The notes: generated by a model not told the origin, from the sequence alone. Shown: positions 36,213-44,705, counted from the stretch's first letter. The stretch: 64,000 nucleotides of DNA from Sphingomonas sp. (GCF_017304615.1 NZ_JAFKLZ010000001.1:1386570-1450569), one strand, 5' to 3'. Made by a program: numbers and translations.

Positions 36213-36267
36213 ATTGAGCGATCAAATAGTTTATTCACTCATCATTGATCGATTGAGGCAATCAATG
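36213..36267. promoter_or_regulatory. Tandem LysR-type dyads between ahpC and oxyR
   Basis: ATTGAGCGATCAAAT (36213-36227) carries TTGA/TCAA in a T-N11-A-like dyad. A second, CATTGAT (36243-36249) / ATCAATG (36261-36267), overlaps the oxyR start codon. Their location between divergent ahpC and oxyR fits OxyR activation of ahpC together with autorepression of oxyR. Confidence 0.65.
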
Positions 36268-37164
36268 ACCACGTACCTGCCGACACTGAAGCAGCTCCAC
36301 TATCTCGTCGCCCTGAAGGATCACGGTCATTTCGGCCGTGCGGCGGAGGCATGCTTCGTCACCCAATCGACGCTGTCGGCGGGCATCCGCGAACTGGAGA
36401 CGCTGATCGGCGTGACGCTGGTCGAGCGAACGCGGCGAGTCGTGCGCTTCACACCGCTCGGCGACCGGATCGTCGACAAGGCGCGCCGCGTGATCCGCGA
36501 AGCGGAGGAACTGGGCGATATGGCGCGCGCCGCCGGGCGGCCGCTGTCGGGCGAGATGCGGATGAGCGTCATCCCGACGATCGCCCCGTTCATGCTGCCG
36601 CGCATCCTGCCCGCGCTGCGCCGCGATTATCCCGACCTCAAGCTGTTCCTGCGCGAGGAAACGACCGGCGCGGCGTGCGAGGGGTTGCACAACGGCCGCA
36701 CCGACTGCGTGCTGCTCGCCCTGCCCTATGCGTGCGGCGAAGTGGCAGCACAGCCCTTGTTCGACGATCGCCTATTCGTCGCCTTTCCGCAGGCCGACTT
36801 GCCCGATCCGCCACCGACGATCGCCGCCGCCGACATCGACGAGACTCGGCTGCTGCTGCTCGAGGACGGCCATTGCCTGAAGGACCATGCGCTGGCGGCG
36901 TGCAATCGCCCCGAACTCGGCGCGCAGGCAATGATGCTCGGCACGTCGCTGCATACGATCGTGCAGATGGTCGACAACGGGCTGGGCGTGACGATGTTGC
37001 CCGAGATGGCGGTGGAAGCAGGCATACTGGATCACACCCACGTTTCCGCGCGCCCGCTGGCCGCCGAGCACGCGATGCGGACCGTCGCGTTGGTGTGGCG
37101 CCGCGCCTCGCCGCGCGAACGGGATTTCAGATTGCTGGCGGACGTGCTTCAGTCGGCGGCCTAG
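36265..37164 (+). CDS. oxyR: Hydrogen-peroxide-sensing regulator OxyR
   Basis: 299-residue LysR-family activator. The N-terminal helix-turn-helix includes GRAAEACFVTQSTLSAGIRELE. The redox pair lies in EDGHCLKDHALAAC (Cys204 and Cys213), the same nine-residue spacing as E. coli Cys199/Cys208, so disulfide-based peroxide sensing is expected. ATG at 36265 is the family's normal start. Its end overlaps the convergent moaE by 4 bp. Confidence 0.94.
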   Translation: MTTYLPTLKQLHYLVALKDHGHFGRAAEACFVTQSTLSAGIRELETLIGVTLVERTRRVVRFTPLGDRIVDKARRVIREAEELGDMARAAGRPLSGEMRMSVIPTIAPFMLPRILPALRRDYPDLKLFLREETTGAACEGLHNGRTDCVLLALPYACGEVAAQPLFDDRLFVAFPQADLPDPPPTIAAADIDETRLLLLEDGHCLKDHALAACNRPELGAQAMMLGTSLHTIVQMVDNGLGVTMLPEMAVEAGILDHTHVSARPLAAEHAMRTVALVWRRASPRERDFRLLADVLQSAA

Positions 37165-37598
37165 TGCCACTTCGCCGCGGCGTCTTGATCGCTCTCGCGC
37201 TCCCCGACCCACGTCGCGTCGGGGCCGCGCGTCTCCCGCTTCCAGAACGGCGCGTCGGTTTTGAGCCGGTCGATCAGGAAACTGCATGCCTCCAGCGCCG
37301 GGGCGCGGTGCGCGGCGCAGGTCGCGACGAAGACGATCCGCTCGCCTGGCTTCATCGCGCCGACCCGGTGAATCACCACAGCGCCAGCGAGCGTCCAGCG
37401 CTCGACCGCCGCCGCCGCCAGCCGTTCGAGCGCCGCCTCGGTCGCGCCGGGATAATGTTCGAGCAGCAGTTCGCCGACGCCGCCGTCGCTTCGCACCAGC
37501 CCCGTAAAGGTCGCGACCGCGCCGCCGCAAAGCCCGTCCAGCGCGACAATCTCCGCCGCAACGTCGATCGGCGTCTCGCTGACGACGACGCGGATCAC
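37161..37598 (-). CDS. moaE: Molybdopterin synthase catalytic subunit
   Basis: 145 residues. Family features are ATFTGLVRS near the start, HRVGAMKPGERIV, and the active-site region DRLKTDAPFWKRE holding the two catalytic lysines. With MoaD it converts precursor Z to molybdopterin. Its ATG overlaps the moaD stop (ATGA). Confidence 0.95.
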   Translation of the reverse strand: MIRVVVSETPIDVAAEIVALDGLCGGAVATFTGLVRSDGGVGELLLEHYPGATEAALERLAAAAVERWTLAGAVVIHRVGAMKPGERIVFVATCAAHRAPALEACSFLIDRLKTDAPFWKRETRGPDATWVGERESDQDAAAKWH

Positions 37599-37828
37599 CC
37601 GCCCGTCACAGGCGGAAAGATCGCGACCTCGCGCGCCCCGGCGATCGGCGCATCCAGGGGCACGAACTGCTGGTCGATCGCCGCGCGCAGCTTCGTCTTG
37701 TCCCTCAACACTTCATGCCCGAGCCAGTCGATCAGGTCGGCCACGCTGACCACCTCGACGGGTGGATCGACGTGTTCCTGCCCCCTCCCCACGCCCTCGC
37801 GGACCCAGGCGAAATAGAGCACCTCCAC
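37595..37828 (-). CDS. moaD: Molybdopterin synthase sulfur carrier subunit
   Basis: About 77 residues, ubiquitin-like beta-grasp fold, ending in the essential Gly-Gly (FPPVTGG) that becomes a thiocarboxylate sulfur donor. N-terminal VEVLYFAWVRE and LIDWLG fit MoaD. GTG at 37828 is used; a TTG two codons earlier, overlapping the pgsA stop, is equally possible. Operon pgsA-moaD-moaE on the minus strand. Confidence 0.9.
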   Translation of the reverse strand: MEVLYFAWVREGVGRGQEHVDPPVEVVSVADLIDWLGHEVLRDKTKLRAAIDQQFVPLDAPIAGAREVAIFPPVTGG

Positions 37829-37830
37829 GG

Positions 37831-38382
37831 TCAATCCATGTGCTTGAGGCCGACGCGCAGATAGTCCCAGCCGGTGATGCAGGTCAGGATCGCCGCGCCC
37901 CACAAGGACGCGAGTCCCACGCTGTGCACCCACGGCCAGGCCGGGAGCGCGCCCGCCAGGATCAACGCGCCCAATGCGACCAGTTGCAGCGTCGTCTTCC
38001 ACTTTGCGAGCTGAGACACGGGCACCGACACCTGTATCCCGCCCAAAAACTCGCGCAGCCCCGACACCATGATCTCACGGAGCAGGATGATCATCGCCGC
38101 GATGACATGCCACCCGCCGATGTCACCCCGCGCCACCAGCATCATCAGGACCGCGGCCACCATGATCTTGTCGGCGATCGGATCGAGAAAGACGCCGAGC
38201 TTGGACACCGTGCCCTGCGCGCGCGCCAGATAGCCGTCGAGATAATCGGTTACGGCGATCAGCGAATAGAGCACGAACCCGATGCCATATCCCGCGTGCC
38301 AGCCCGGCCACCACAGGCACGCGACCAGCACGGGCACGCCGACGATCCGCGACAATGTCAGCATATTGGGCAGCGTCCACAT
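37831..38382 (-). CDS. pgsA: CDP-diacylglycerol--glycerol-3-phosphate 3-phosphatidyltransferase
   Basis: 183-residue membrane enzyme making phosphatidylglycerol phosphate. The CDP-alcohol phosphotransferase signature is present as DGYLAR followed by SKLGVFLDPIADK, with both catalytic aspartates. The start MWTLPNMLTLSRI at 38382 is the family's normal N-terminus; 77 further upstream codons are open but look non-coding. Several transmembrane helices. Confidence 0.95.
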   Translation of the reverse strand: MWTLPNMLTLSRIVGVPVLVACLWWPGWHAGYGIGFVLYSLIAVTDYLDGYLARAQGTVSKLGVFLDPIADKIMVAAVLMMLVARGDIGGWHVIAAMIILLREIMVSGLREFLGGIQVSVPVSQLAKWKTTLQLVALGALILAGALPAWPWVHSVGLASLWGAAILTCITGWDYLRVGLKHMD

Positions 38383-38521
38383 CGTGCCGTTCCTAGACCG
38401 GTCGCGCCGCGCCGCAAAGAGCCGACCGGCATACCGCGTCGACGAAAGATCGATTGTCGCGGGCGGTCGGCCTCGGCTAAGAGCCGCGCTCCATGACGGC
38501 CATCGAGGCACAACACATTTC

Positions 38522-39811
38522 ATGATCAACGCGCTCGGCCTATTGAAGGAGCGCCGCTTCCTGCCGCTGTTCGTCACGCAGTTCCTCGGCGCCTTCAACG
38601 ACAATCTGTTCAAACAGGCGATGGTGCTCGTCGTCGTCTATCAAATCTATCAGGACCCCGCCAAGGAACAGGGCTTCACCGCGCTCGCCAGCGCGCTCAG
38701 CATCATCGCGTTCGTGCTGTTGTCGGCGCTGGCCGGGCAACTGGCCGATTCGTTCGACAAGACGCGGATCATTCGCATCGTGAAGACGGCTGAGATCGGG
38801 ATCATGATGGTCGGCGGCGCGGGGCTGATGCTGGCAAAGGCGGGATATACGAACGTCGCGATGGTGTTGATGCTCGGCACGATCTTCGCGCTCGGCGTGC
38901 ATTCGACCTTCTTCGGGCCGATCAAGTACGCGATCCTGCCCCAGCATCTGAAAGAAGATGAGGTGCTCGGCGGCACCGGCCTGGTCGAATCGGCGACCTA
39001 TATCGCGATCTTACTGGGCACCGTCCTCGCCGGATTCATGAAGGTCGAGCATGCGGTGATCGGCACGCTGGTGGTGGCTGTGATCGGCTGGCTGAGCGCA
39101 CGCCAAGTGCTGCCGGCGCCGCGCCAGGGGCCCAAGCTAGAGATCAACTACAATCCCTTTACCTCGTCCTGGCGGCTGATCTCCGGCACGATGCACATTC
39201 CCCGGCTGTTCCTGGCGATCTGCGCGATCAGTTTCTTCTGGACGATGGGGATCGTGCTGATCGTCATCTTCACCCCGTTGGCGAAGAACGTCCTGACCGC
39301 GGACAAGCATGTCGCGACGCTGCTGACCGCCCTTTTCTCGGTCGGCATCGCGATCGGATCGGTTGCGATCAATTCGCTGCTGAAGGGACATACGTCAGCG
39401 AAATACGGTCCGGCCACGGTGCTGATCATGGGCGTGTGCGTGATGCTGTTCTCGTTCCTGTGCGAGGCATGGACGCCGGCGGCGCCCGGGCATCTCTACA
39501 CCACGCTCGAATTCATCGCGGCGCCGATGGCGTGGTTCGTCATCGCCGCTTTGGTCGGGATCGCGATTTTCGGCGGCATGTTCGTCGTGCCGCTCTACGC
39601 GTTCCTGACGACGACGGTGCACAAGGACGAGACCGCGCGTACGGTCGCCGCGAACAACGTCGTCAATTCGGGCGCGATGGCGATCGGGTCGGTATTCGTG
39701 TCGCTGCTGACCGGCTGGGGCGTGGGATCGACCCACATGCTCTATCTGGTCGCCGCAATGTGCCCCATCTCCGCCTGGCTGGCGTGGAAGCTGCACAAGG
39801 CCTGTGACTAG
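38522..39811 (+). CDS. MFS transporter, lysophospholipid transporter LplT-like
   Basis: 429 residues, 12 hydrophobic helices. FLPLFVTQFLGAFNDNLFKQA is characteristic of the LplT family (cut to LGAFNDNLFKQ as the key part), as is FFGPIKYAILPQHL. LplT flips lysophospholipids inward for reacylation. In many proteobacteria it is fused or next to the acyltransferase Aas; no such partner is visible here. Divergent from pgsA, another phospholipid gene. Confidence 0.9.
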   Translation: MINALGLLKERRFLPLFVTQFLGAFNDNLFKQAMVLVVVYQIYQDPAKEQGFTALASALSIIAFVLLSALAGQLADSFDKTRIIRIVKTAEIGIMMVGGAGLMLAKAGYTNVAMVLMLGTIFALGVHSTFFGPIKYAILPQHLKEDEVLGGTGLVESATYIAILLGTVLAGFMKVEHAVIGTLVVAVIGWLSARQVLPAPRQGPKLEINYNPFTSSWRLISGTMHIPRLFLAICAISFFWTMGIVLIVIFTPLAKNVLTADKHVATLLTALFSVGIAIGSVAINSLLKGHTSAKYGPATVLIMGVCVMLFSFLCEAWTPAAPGHLYTTLEFIAAPMAWFVIAALVGIAIFGGMFVVPLYAFLTTTVHKDETARTVAANNVVNSGAMAIGSVFVSLLTGWGVGSTHMLYLVAAMCPISAWLAWKLHKACD

Positions 39812-39824
39812 GCGACGGCCGGGA

Positions 39825-39992
39825 TCAGAATATCAGCGTATAGATGCAGATGAAGAACGCCGTGAAGCTGAGCACGAACAGCTTCAGATCGTTGTCGTCG
39901 CCACGCCCCCGCGTCAGTTCCGCCTGCACGGCGACGCGTTGACGGAAGGGGTGGCTGGCCCCGCGAGGGCGACGTGCGAAGTTGCGTGACAT
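39825..39992 (-). CDS. Small membrane protein, 55 residues
   Basis: MSRNFARRPRGASHPFRQR forms a very basic N-terminus, then an acidic patch (GRGDDNDLK) and one hydrophobic helix (LFVLSFTAFFICIYTLIF) reaching the C-terminus. This tail-anchored design and consistent codon use support a real small gene. Function unknown. It is convergent with the LplT-like gene and marks the last chromosomal gene before the mobile-element scar. Confidence 0.6.
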   Translation of the reverse strand: MSRNFARRPRGASHPFRQRVAVQAELTRGRGDDNDLKLFVLSFTAFFICIYTLIF

Positions 39993-40156
39993 GGCGTAGA
40001 GTAAACGCCGCGTTTACGATTTCGACCAGCGTTAAGATTGGTTAACCAACGTCCGGTTTCGGGACGGCGGATTTCAGCGAATTTGCTTGAATTTTTAGCG
40101 CGGTAGCGCCGCGGCAACGCCACGTCGCCGGACGGCGCTCACCGTGCCGCCGACCG

Positions 40157-40206
40157 TTCGCGATTTGTGGTGGGGACGGCAGCACGATCGCTGCCCAAAT
40201 CGCGAA
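40157..40206. repeat. Nested inverted repeat at the element's left flank
   Basis: Outer arms TTCGCGATTTG / CAAATCGCGAA (11 bp, perfect) enclose a second hairpin GGCAGC-ACGATC-GCTGCC. The structure could be an RNA terminator for the small minus-strand gene, or a recombination-related site; both are guesses. Confidence 0.55.
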
Positions 40207-40340
40207 ATGGTGGAGCCGATGGCCATAATAAATCTATTCATCTACGTGCGTTATCGTTCGTTTTTAACATCTTTTCTTAGGCTTGTTGACCGTCTATATT
40301 CATTGCCGAGCGCAGCCGACCGCTTAAACTTGCCGCATTG

Positions 40341-40361
40341 TGTTGGGGAAAGTGTTGGGGA
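40341..40361 (+). repeat. Tandem TGTTGGGG repeats before the integrase
   Basis: TGTTGGGGA occurs at 40341 and again at 40353, a 12-bp period. Such repeats in front of P4-type integrase genes are commonly arm-type integrase binding sites; that role is inferred from position. Confidence 0.45.
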
Positions 40362-40390
40362 GGATTTGGCTGCAGACTGAGGCTTGATTG

Positions 40391-41554
40391 ATGGCGCTCA
40401 CCGCACTGCAAGTGACGAGAGCTAAGACCGGCACCCACGTCGATGGGAAGGGACTGCTCCTCCAGGTCAAACCCACGGGCGCTCGAAACTGGCTGTTGCG
40501 CATTCAGCAATCCGGACGGCGCCGCGACTTTGGCCTTGGTTCGGTCGATTGCGTATCGCTTGCCGAAGCTCGAGCTGCTGCCGCAACCCTTCGCGCCAAT
40601 ATCAAGAGAGGCTTTGAGCCCATTGACCGCGAGCCGCGGCGAGCGAAAACTCGGGCGGCAAAACGGGCGAAAACCTTCGAACAGGCAGCCCGTGATTGTT
40701 ACGAGGCGCTCGAAGCTGGTTGGGACGACAAGCGCAAGCGCAACTGGATCACGAGCCTCGAGAACCACATCTTCCCCAAGATCGGCAAGAAGCCGATCGA
40801 TACGATCGACAGCGCGCTCGTTCGTGATGCGCTGGCTCCCATCTGGCTGAAAATCCCGGATACGGCTCGTCGCATTCTTCAGCGTATTTCCGCCGTCCTG
40901 GACTTCGCGCACATCAAGGGCTGGCGCGACAGCGAGACCTCGCTCCGCACGGTGAGCAAGGGTTTGCCCCGACAGGGCGATCGCTCCCGCCACTACGATG
41001 CGATGCCCTATGATCAGGTTCCTAAGCTCGTTCAGCGGCTGGCTGAGAATCCGACGACTGTCGGGCGAGATGCGCTGCGGCTCCTGATCTACACCGCGGT
41101 TCGTTCGAACGAGGTCCGCAACGCCACGTGGGGCGAATTCGACCTTGAGGCTGGTATCTGGTCGATCCCCGCTGAACGCATGAAGGCGCGCGTCGCGCAT
41201 TCCGTGCCGTTGTCCGGCCCTGCCCTCATTCTGTTGAAGCACTATTGGCGCAGCCGCCGCAGCGATGACGGCCTGGTCTTCTCGGCTCGTGGCAAGACGG
41301 CATTGTCGGACATGACGCTGACGAAGGTGTTGCGGTCCATGAACACCGGCACCAGCACGGTTCATGGATTTCGGAGCAGCTTTACCGACTGGTCGTCGGA
41401 GCGGACGGACGTTCCGAAGGAGGTCGCCGACAAGGCGCTTGCGCACGTCATCCCCGACCGCGTCGAGGCTGCTTACCGCCGCACCGACTTCTTTGATAAG
41501 CGGCGGAAACTCATGACACTGTGGACGGATTTTCTGCATGAGAAGAAGCCATGA
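40391..41554 (+). CDS. P4-type tyrosine recombinase/integrase
   Basis: 387 residues. An N-terminal DUF4102-like domain (THVDGKGLLLQVKPTGARNW) and an SAM-like core-binding domain (about 95-200) precede the catalytic domain. The catalytic set is AVRSNEVRNATWGEF (Arg I), HGFRSSF (HxxR) and HVIPDRVEAAYRR (His and nucleophile Tyr). It would integrate and excise the genomic island at a chromosomal att site. Intact, so potentially active, although most of the element's transfer genes are gone. Confidence 0.94.
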   Translation: MALTALQVTRAKTGTHVDGKGLLLQVKPTGARNWLLRIQQSGRRRDFGLGSVDCVSLAEARAAAATLRANIKRGFEPIDREPRRAKTRAAKRAKTFEQAARDCYEALEAGWDDKRKRNWITSLENHIFPKIGKKPIDTIDSALVRDALAPIWLKIPDTARRILQRISAVLDFAHIKGWRDSETSLRTVSKGLPRQGDRSRHYDAMPYDQVPKLVQRLAENPTTVGRDALRLLIYTAVRSNEVRNATWGEFDLEAGIWSIPAERMKARVAHSVPLSGPALILLKHYWRSRRSDDGLVFSARGKTALSDMTLTKVLRSMNTGTSTVHGFRSSFTDWSSERTDVPKEVADKALAHVIPDRVEAAYRRTDFFDKRRKLMTLWTDFLHEKKP

Positions 41555-41557
41555 CGC

Positions 41558-41803
41558 TCATTGAATCCCGAGCGGAAGCTGCGACCCGCGCTTGAGCAAG
41601 GCTTCGAGGCTCTCGGTCGTAATCCGGGTGCTTTTGCCGATCTTGACGGCCTCAATCTCACCCTCGGCAATCAGCTGATAGAGCTTGGTGCGCCCAACCG
41701 ATAAGGCATCAGCGGCCTCATCGACTGTCAGGCACAAGGGGCGAAGCGGCTGCGCCGCCGCTTCGCCGCCCGGTCGCGCGCTCCGGGGCTTTCGGCGGTT
41801 CAT
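41558..41803 (-). CDS. Excisionase/AlpA-like helix-turn-helix protein
   Basis: 81 residues. LTVDEAADALSVGRTKLYQLI, key part VDEAADALSVGRTKLYQ, then EIEAVKIGKSTRITTESLEALL, is the MerR-like excisionase fold (HTH_17). Such proteins bend att DNA to favour excision or activate integrase expression. Its start overlaps the stop of the DUF2274 gene (ATGA), so it belongs to the same minus-strand operon and is convergent with the integrase. Confidence 0.88.
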   Translation of the reverse strand: MNRRKPRSARPGGEAAAQPLRPLCLTVDEAADALSVGRTKLYQLIAEGEIEAVKIGKSTRITTESLEALLKRGSQLPLGIQ

Positions 41804-42027
41804 GGCTTGGTTGTTCGTGCCGCGCGGGCTTTCGCAAACCCCTTATCGGCATCCAGAAATGCCTTGAGCATGGCCGGCGCCAATTCCGTGACCGACGCGG
41901 CAACGCCATATGTCTCGGCATAAATCGCTGCATACTCATCAAGCAGCGCCGCCAGTTCGGGCAGGACGGCGATTGTCAGTTTGACCGACGTGCGATCCGG
42001 AAGGCGGCCGAGCTTCAACTCCGCCAT
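41800..42027 (-). CDS. DUF2274 family protein (conjugation-module associated)
   Basis: 75 residues. MAELKLGRLPDRTSVKLTI is the typical start of DUF2274 proteins, which regularly follow trbI in alphaproteobacterial conjugative elements; the rest is helical. Function unknown, probably a small regulator or accessory factor. Two bases from the trbI stop. Confidence 0.88.
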   Translation of the reverse strand: MAELKLGRLPDRTSVKLTIAVLPELAALLDEYAAIYAETYGVAASVTELAPAMLKAFLDADKGFAKARAARTTKP

Positions 42028-42029
42028 TC

Positions 42030-43250
42030 TCAGTCTCCCCGCCAGGGCTTCAGGACAAGATCCTGATGGACCAGCAAGCGCACCGGAGCGCCCGGCCTGA
42101 CCGTGATGGTCGGCTGGACGTTGAGATTGCGCGAGGTGAGTTGATCGCCGGCGCGCGACACATTCTGCTCGGCCGATTGCCGCAGCGCATCGACAAGATC
42201 GCCGCGGCCACTGAACTGCAGCTCCGCGCCAACCCCGAGCATCGTCGACAGCACGACACCTTTGAGCAGGGACCATGTGTGATAGTCCACTTTGTCGGCG
42301 AGGCCCGCGTAGCCCGAAGGATCACTGGCAGGCGCGTTGTCGATCTGTATCGAACTGCCATCGGGCAAGATGATGCGCTGCCATATAACCAGCGCCCTAC
42401 TCTGCCCGAATGCCACAACAGAGTCGTACTTGCCGATCAAGCGCGCCCCTTGCGGAATGAGCAGGATCGTGCCGGTGGCGCTGTCGAACACGCGCTGGGT
42501 CACCTGCGCCGTCACCATGCCTGGAAGGTCCGATCGCAACCCGGTGATAAGACTCGCCGCAATCACACTGCCCGCCGATAACGTATAGGGTGATGGCGCG
42601 GCGGTAACGCGGCCTGGGTTCACATCGGCGCTCTTCACGGCATTCGCGGCGAAGTCGTTCTTGCGCCCTTGGCCGTTTGGGTCGTTCGCGGGATCGAGCG
42701 CCAGCTTGGCCGGCCCCTCGGACGGCGTGGCGCTGGTCGGCGTCGGGACGGCTGCCAACGCCGTAGCAGGGCGACTGGCGGTCTGAACCAGCAGACCAGA
42801 CGCCCGGGCCGTCGCCAACTCCTGCGCGCGGCGTTGGCGCGCTTCGGCGGCAATCTGCGCCTTGTCGACGCCCGGCGTAGCCATGGGCGTGGGTGGCAAC
42901 GCCGCGAGCTGGCGCTGGCGGTCGAGGATCGGCCGGCCGAGATCGCCGGGCAGCGGCGGCCCCAATTTCGGTGCGTCGCCGTAGCTGGTCGGCAGGCTAC
43001 TCAACGTGTCGGACGGCGCCTTGATGGCGGGCGCCTGATCGTCGGGATTGGCCGCGAGCCTCAGCGCATGCGGCTCAAGCGCGAACCACGATGTCACCAC
43101 GACGCCGCCCGCCGCGATCGCGGCGAGCGAGACGATCACGCCCCGCTTGAACCGGATCGCTCGCGCCGGACGCGCACGCAGTACCAGAGTTTCTGGGTCG
43201 ACCTTGGGCGGCGGGGCCGGAATTTCCTCGATCGTGGGTTCGTCGCTCAT
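42030..43250 (-). CDS. trbI: Conjugal transfer protein TrbI (VirB10-like)
   Basis: 406 residues. A short cytoplasmic Pro-rich N-terminus, one transmembrane helix (VIVSLAAIAAGGVVVTSWF), a long Pro/Ala-rich periplasmic linker and the C-terminal VirB10/TrbI beta-barrel domain, with LIPQGARLIGKYDS, key VirB10 motif, and RIILPDGSSIQI. It forms part of the type IV secretion core spanning both membranes. Complete, but its partners are missing here. Confidence 0.94.
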   Translation of the reverse strand: MSDEPTIEEIPAPPPKVDPETLVLRARPARAIRFKRGVIVSLAAIAAGGVVVTSWFALEPHALRLAANPDDQAPAIKAPSDTLSSLPTSYGDAPKLGPPLPGDLGRPILDRQRQLAALPPTPMATPGVDKAQIAAEARQRRAQELATARASGLLVQTASRPATALAAVPTPTSATPSEGPAKLALDPANDPNGQGRKNDFAANAVKSADVNPGRVTAAPSPYTLSAGSVIAASLITGLRSDLPGMVTAQVTQRVFDSATGTILLIPQGARLIGKYDSVVAFGQSRALVIWQRIILPDGSSIQIDNAPASDPSGYAGLADKVDYHTWSLLKGVVLSTMLGVGAELQFSGRGDLVDALRQSAEQNVSRAGDQLTSRNLNVQPTITVRPGAPVRLLVHQDLVLKPWRGD

Positions 43251-43714
43251 GAAGCCCTCCCGCGACGCGAGGCACCGCGAGCGATCCGCACCACCTGCTG
43301 ACGCTTGGTGCCCAGCCGCATTTCAGCGACGTCGAACAGGCGATCGACGATGTAGTAGCGCCCGCGCAGCCGAAAATTGACTAGCTCAGCGGCTCCCTTG
43401 TCGCCGGTGACGAACAACGGCGGCGCATCGGTCGAGCCAAGACCGGCAGGCAGCTCGATATAGGTCTGCTTGCCGTCATCGAACGCCCGCAGCGGTTTCC
43501 ACGCCACCTGGTCGCCGGTGATTGTGTAGTTGAAGTGCAGTTGATCGACGTCGAGTGCGGAGGCGACCGGTGTTGCCGCGGCGGCTGCATCAGCCGCGCG
43601 TTTCAGCGCCAGCATCGTATCCTGCGGGTAGGTCCACGAGATCGCGGACATGGCCGGCCCCGCCGAACTCGTCAGCGTGAGGTGGTACGTGCGCCGGTCG
43701 GTCGTGATGAGGAA
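43247..43714 (-). pseudogene. trbG: trbG, 5'-truncated (VirB9-like)
   Basis: Only the last 155 codons remain. They begin FLITTDRRTYHLTLTS, the middle of TrbG, and end near RQQVVRIARG, the conserved C-terminal part with YYIVDRLFDVAEMRLG. The normal protein is roughly twice as long. Upstream, the frame runs on into antisense of another truncated gene, so it is not a natural N-terminus. The break falls in the GAATTC at 43712-43717. The stop overlaps trbI's ATG as in intact trb operons. Confidence 0.9.
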
Positions 43715-43717
43715 TTC
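43712..43717. other. Deletion junction (GAATTC) inside the mobile element
   Basis: Two 5'-truncated genes on opposite strands meet exactly at this hexamer: leftward trbG starts E-F-L-I-T, rightward HEPN starts E-F-W-A. Because GAATTC is its own complement, both read Glu-Phe. This is what an internal deletion of the element between two such sequences would leave. Confidence 0.75.
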
Positions 43718-44356
43718 TGGGCGAAAGCCGACGATCACCTGACGCGCGCCGTCACGATCGAGAAGTCGATCTCCGCCCCCGTCAACTTCATCGTCCACGA
43801 CCTTGCCGATGTGAATGAGCAACTCCGTCACGGCCGCCCCTTCTTCGTCGACATCGCCCGCGACGGGATCGCGCTCTATGAACTGGAAGGCAGCGAGTTT
43901 GAGCAGCCTCGCCCTCTCACCCGCGCTAAACGGCAAGCAGAGGCTCAACGATATTTCGACGAGTGGTTCACTAGCGCTGCAAACTTCAGGATGTCGGCCG
44001 ACTTTATGGTGGAGAAGGGAGCGCCGAAGGAAGCAGCTTTCATGCAGCATCAGGCGACGGAGCGCTTCTATCACTGCGTCCTGCTGGTCCTGACACTGTA
44101 CAGCCCCAAGTCGCACAAGCTGAACTTCTTGCGCTCACAGGCCGAGAGCCATGATGCTCGACTTATCCCGGTCTGGCCGCGCGACACCAAGTTTGGTCAA
44201 CGGTGTTTCGAACTGCTGCGTCGTGCGTATGTCGATGCACGCTACTCGCCGCACTACAAGATCACCGCAGAGGAACTGGCCTGGGTCGGGGAACGCCTCG
44301 ACGTCCTCCAAGCGCTTGTCAGGGAGATCTGCGAGGAGCGTCTGGCGTTAGGTTGA
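43712..44356 (+). pseudogene. Nucleotidyltransferase-HEPN gene, 5'-truncated
   Basis: About 214 codons in frame with the family from EFWAKADDHL onward. APVNFIVHDLADVNEQL ends the nucleotidyltransferase part, and the HEPN domain runs from about ALYELEGSEF, through AAFMQHQATERFYHCVLL and YSPKSHKLNFLR, to the end. The normal N-terminal third, with the GSYARG-type nucleotidyltransferase motif, is missing. Upstream the frame is antisense to trbG. A chimeric frame from 43535 exists but is unlikely to be functional. Confidence 0.85.
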
Positions 44357-44705
44357 GCGCCGACCCGCAAACAAGTTCTGCACATCAACTCTCTAATCGG
44401 CGTCTCATGTCCATAATCGGGCCGTTTACCGACTAGCAGCTCTTGGTAAGGAATCGCGAAAAGCTGCCGCCCGGCATTAGACTCTCGACTGTTAATCGAG
44501 CGGCGGAAGCAGATCCAGCCGGCCACTTCGCCAAGCGCCTCAAGCGGCCGCACGATACAATGGCGGCCGACGGTGTCCTCGAAATTAAAAGCAGTGCGAC
44601 GGGCCTAACAGCCTCACAATAACGAAGCCTTCGAATTATGCGCTGCCGGTTTCGCAAAACGAGGTAGCCGCTAGACGCGCTCAACAATGCGCCCAAAATA
44701 GCGCT
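44357..44705. other. Gene-free right flank of the element
   Basis: About 350 bp. A 59-codon TTG-started frame (44443-44622, plus) is open but has no recognizable family and poor start context. No repeat matching the left flank was found by eye. The right attachment end probably lies here. Confidence 0.45.

Larger units (their letters stand above)
39993..40390. other. Gene-free left flank of the integrated element
   Basis: About 400 bp without a supported gene. It becomes noticeably A+T-richer after 40210 than the flanking chromosome. It holds a nested hairpin (40157-40206), a 12-base match to a tRNA-Ala 3' end (40208-40219) and tandem TGTTGGGG repeats before the integrase. The attachment site is expected here but cannot be fixed without the empty site. 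Confidence 0.55.

Noticed and set aside
40208-40219. tRNA-Ala gene or confirmed att site
   Set aside because: Only 12 bases match; no T arm or anticodon arm is present, so it is listed only as a possible remnant.
43535-43711. N-terminal extension of the HEPN frame
   Set aside because: These codons are antisense to trbG and unrelated to the nucleotidyltransferase family.
44443-44622. 59-codon plus-strand frame right of the HEPN fragment
   Set aside because: TTG start without ribosome site and no recognizable family; could be a gene remnant but cannot be supported.
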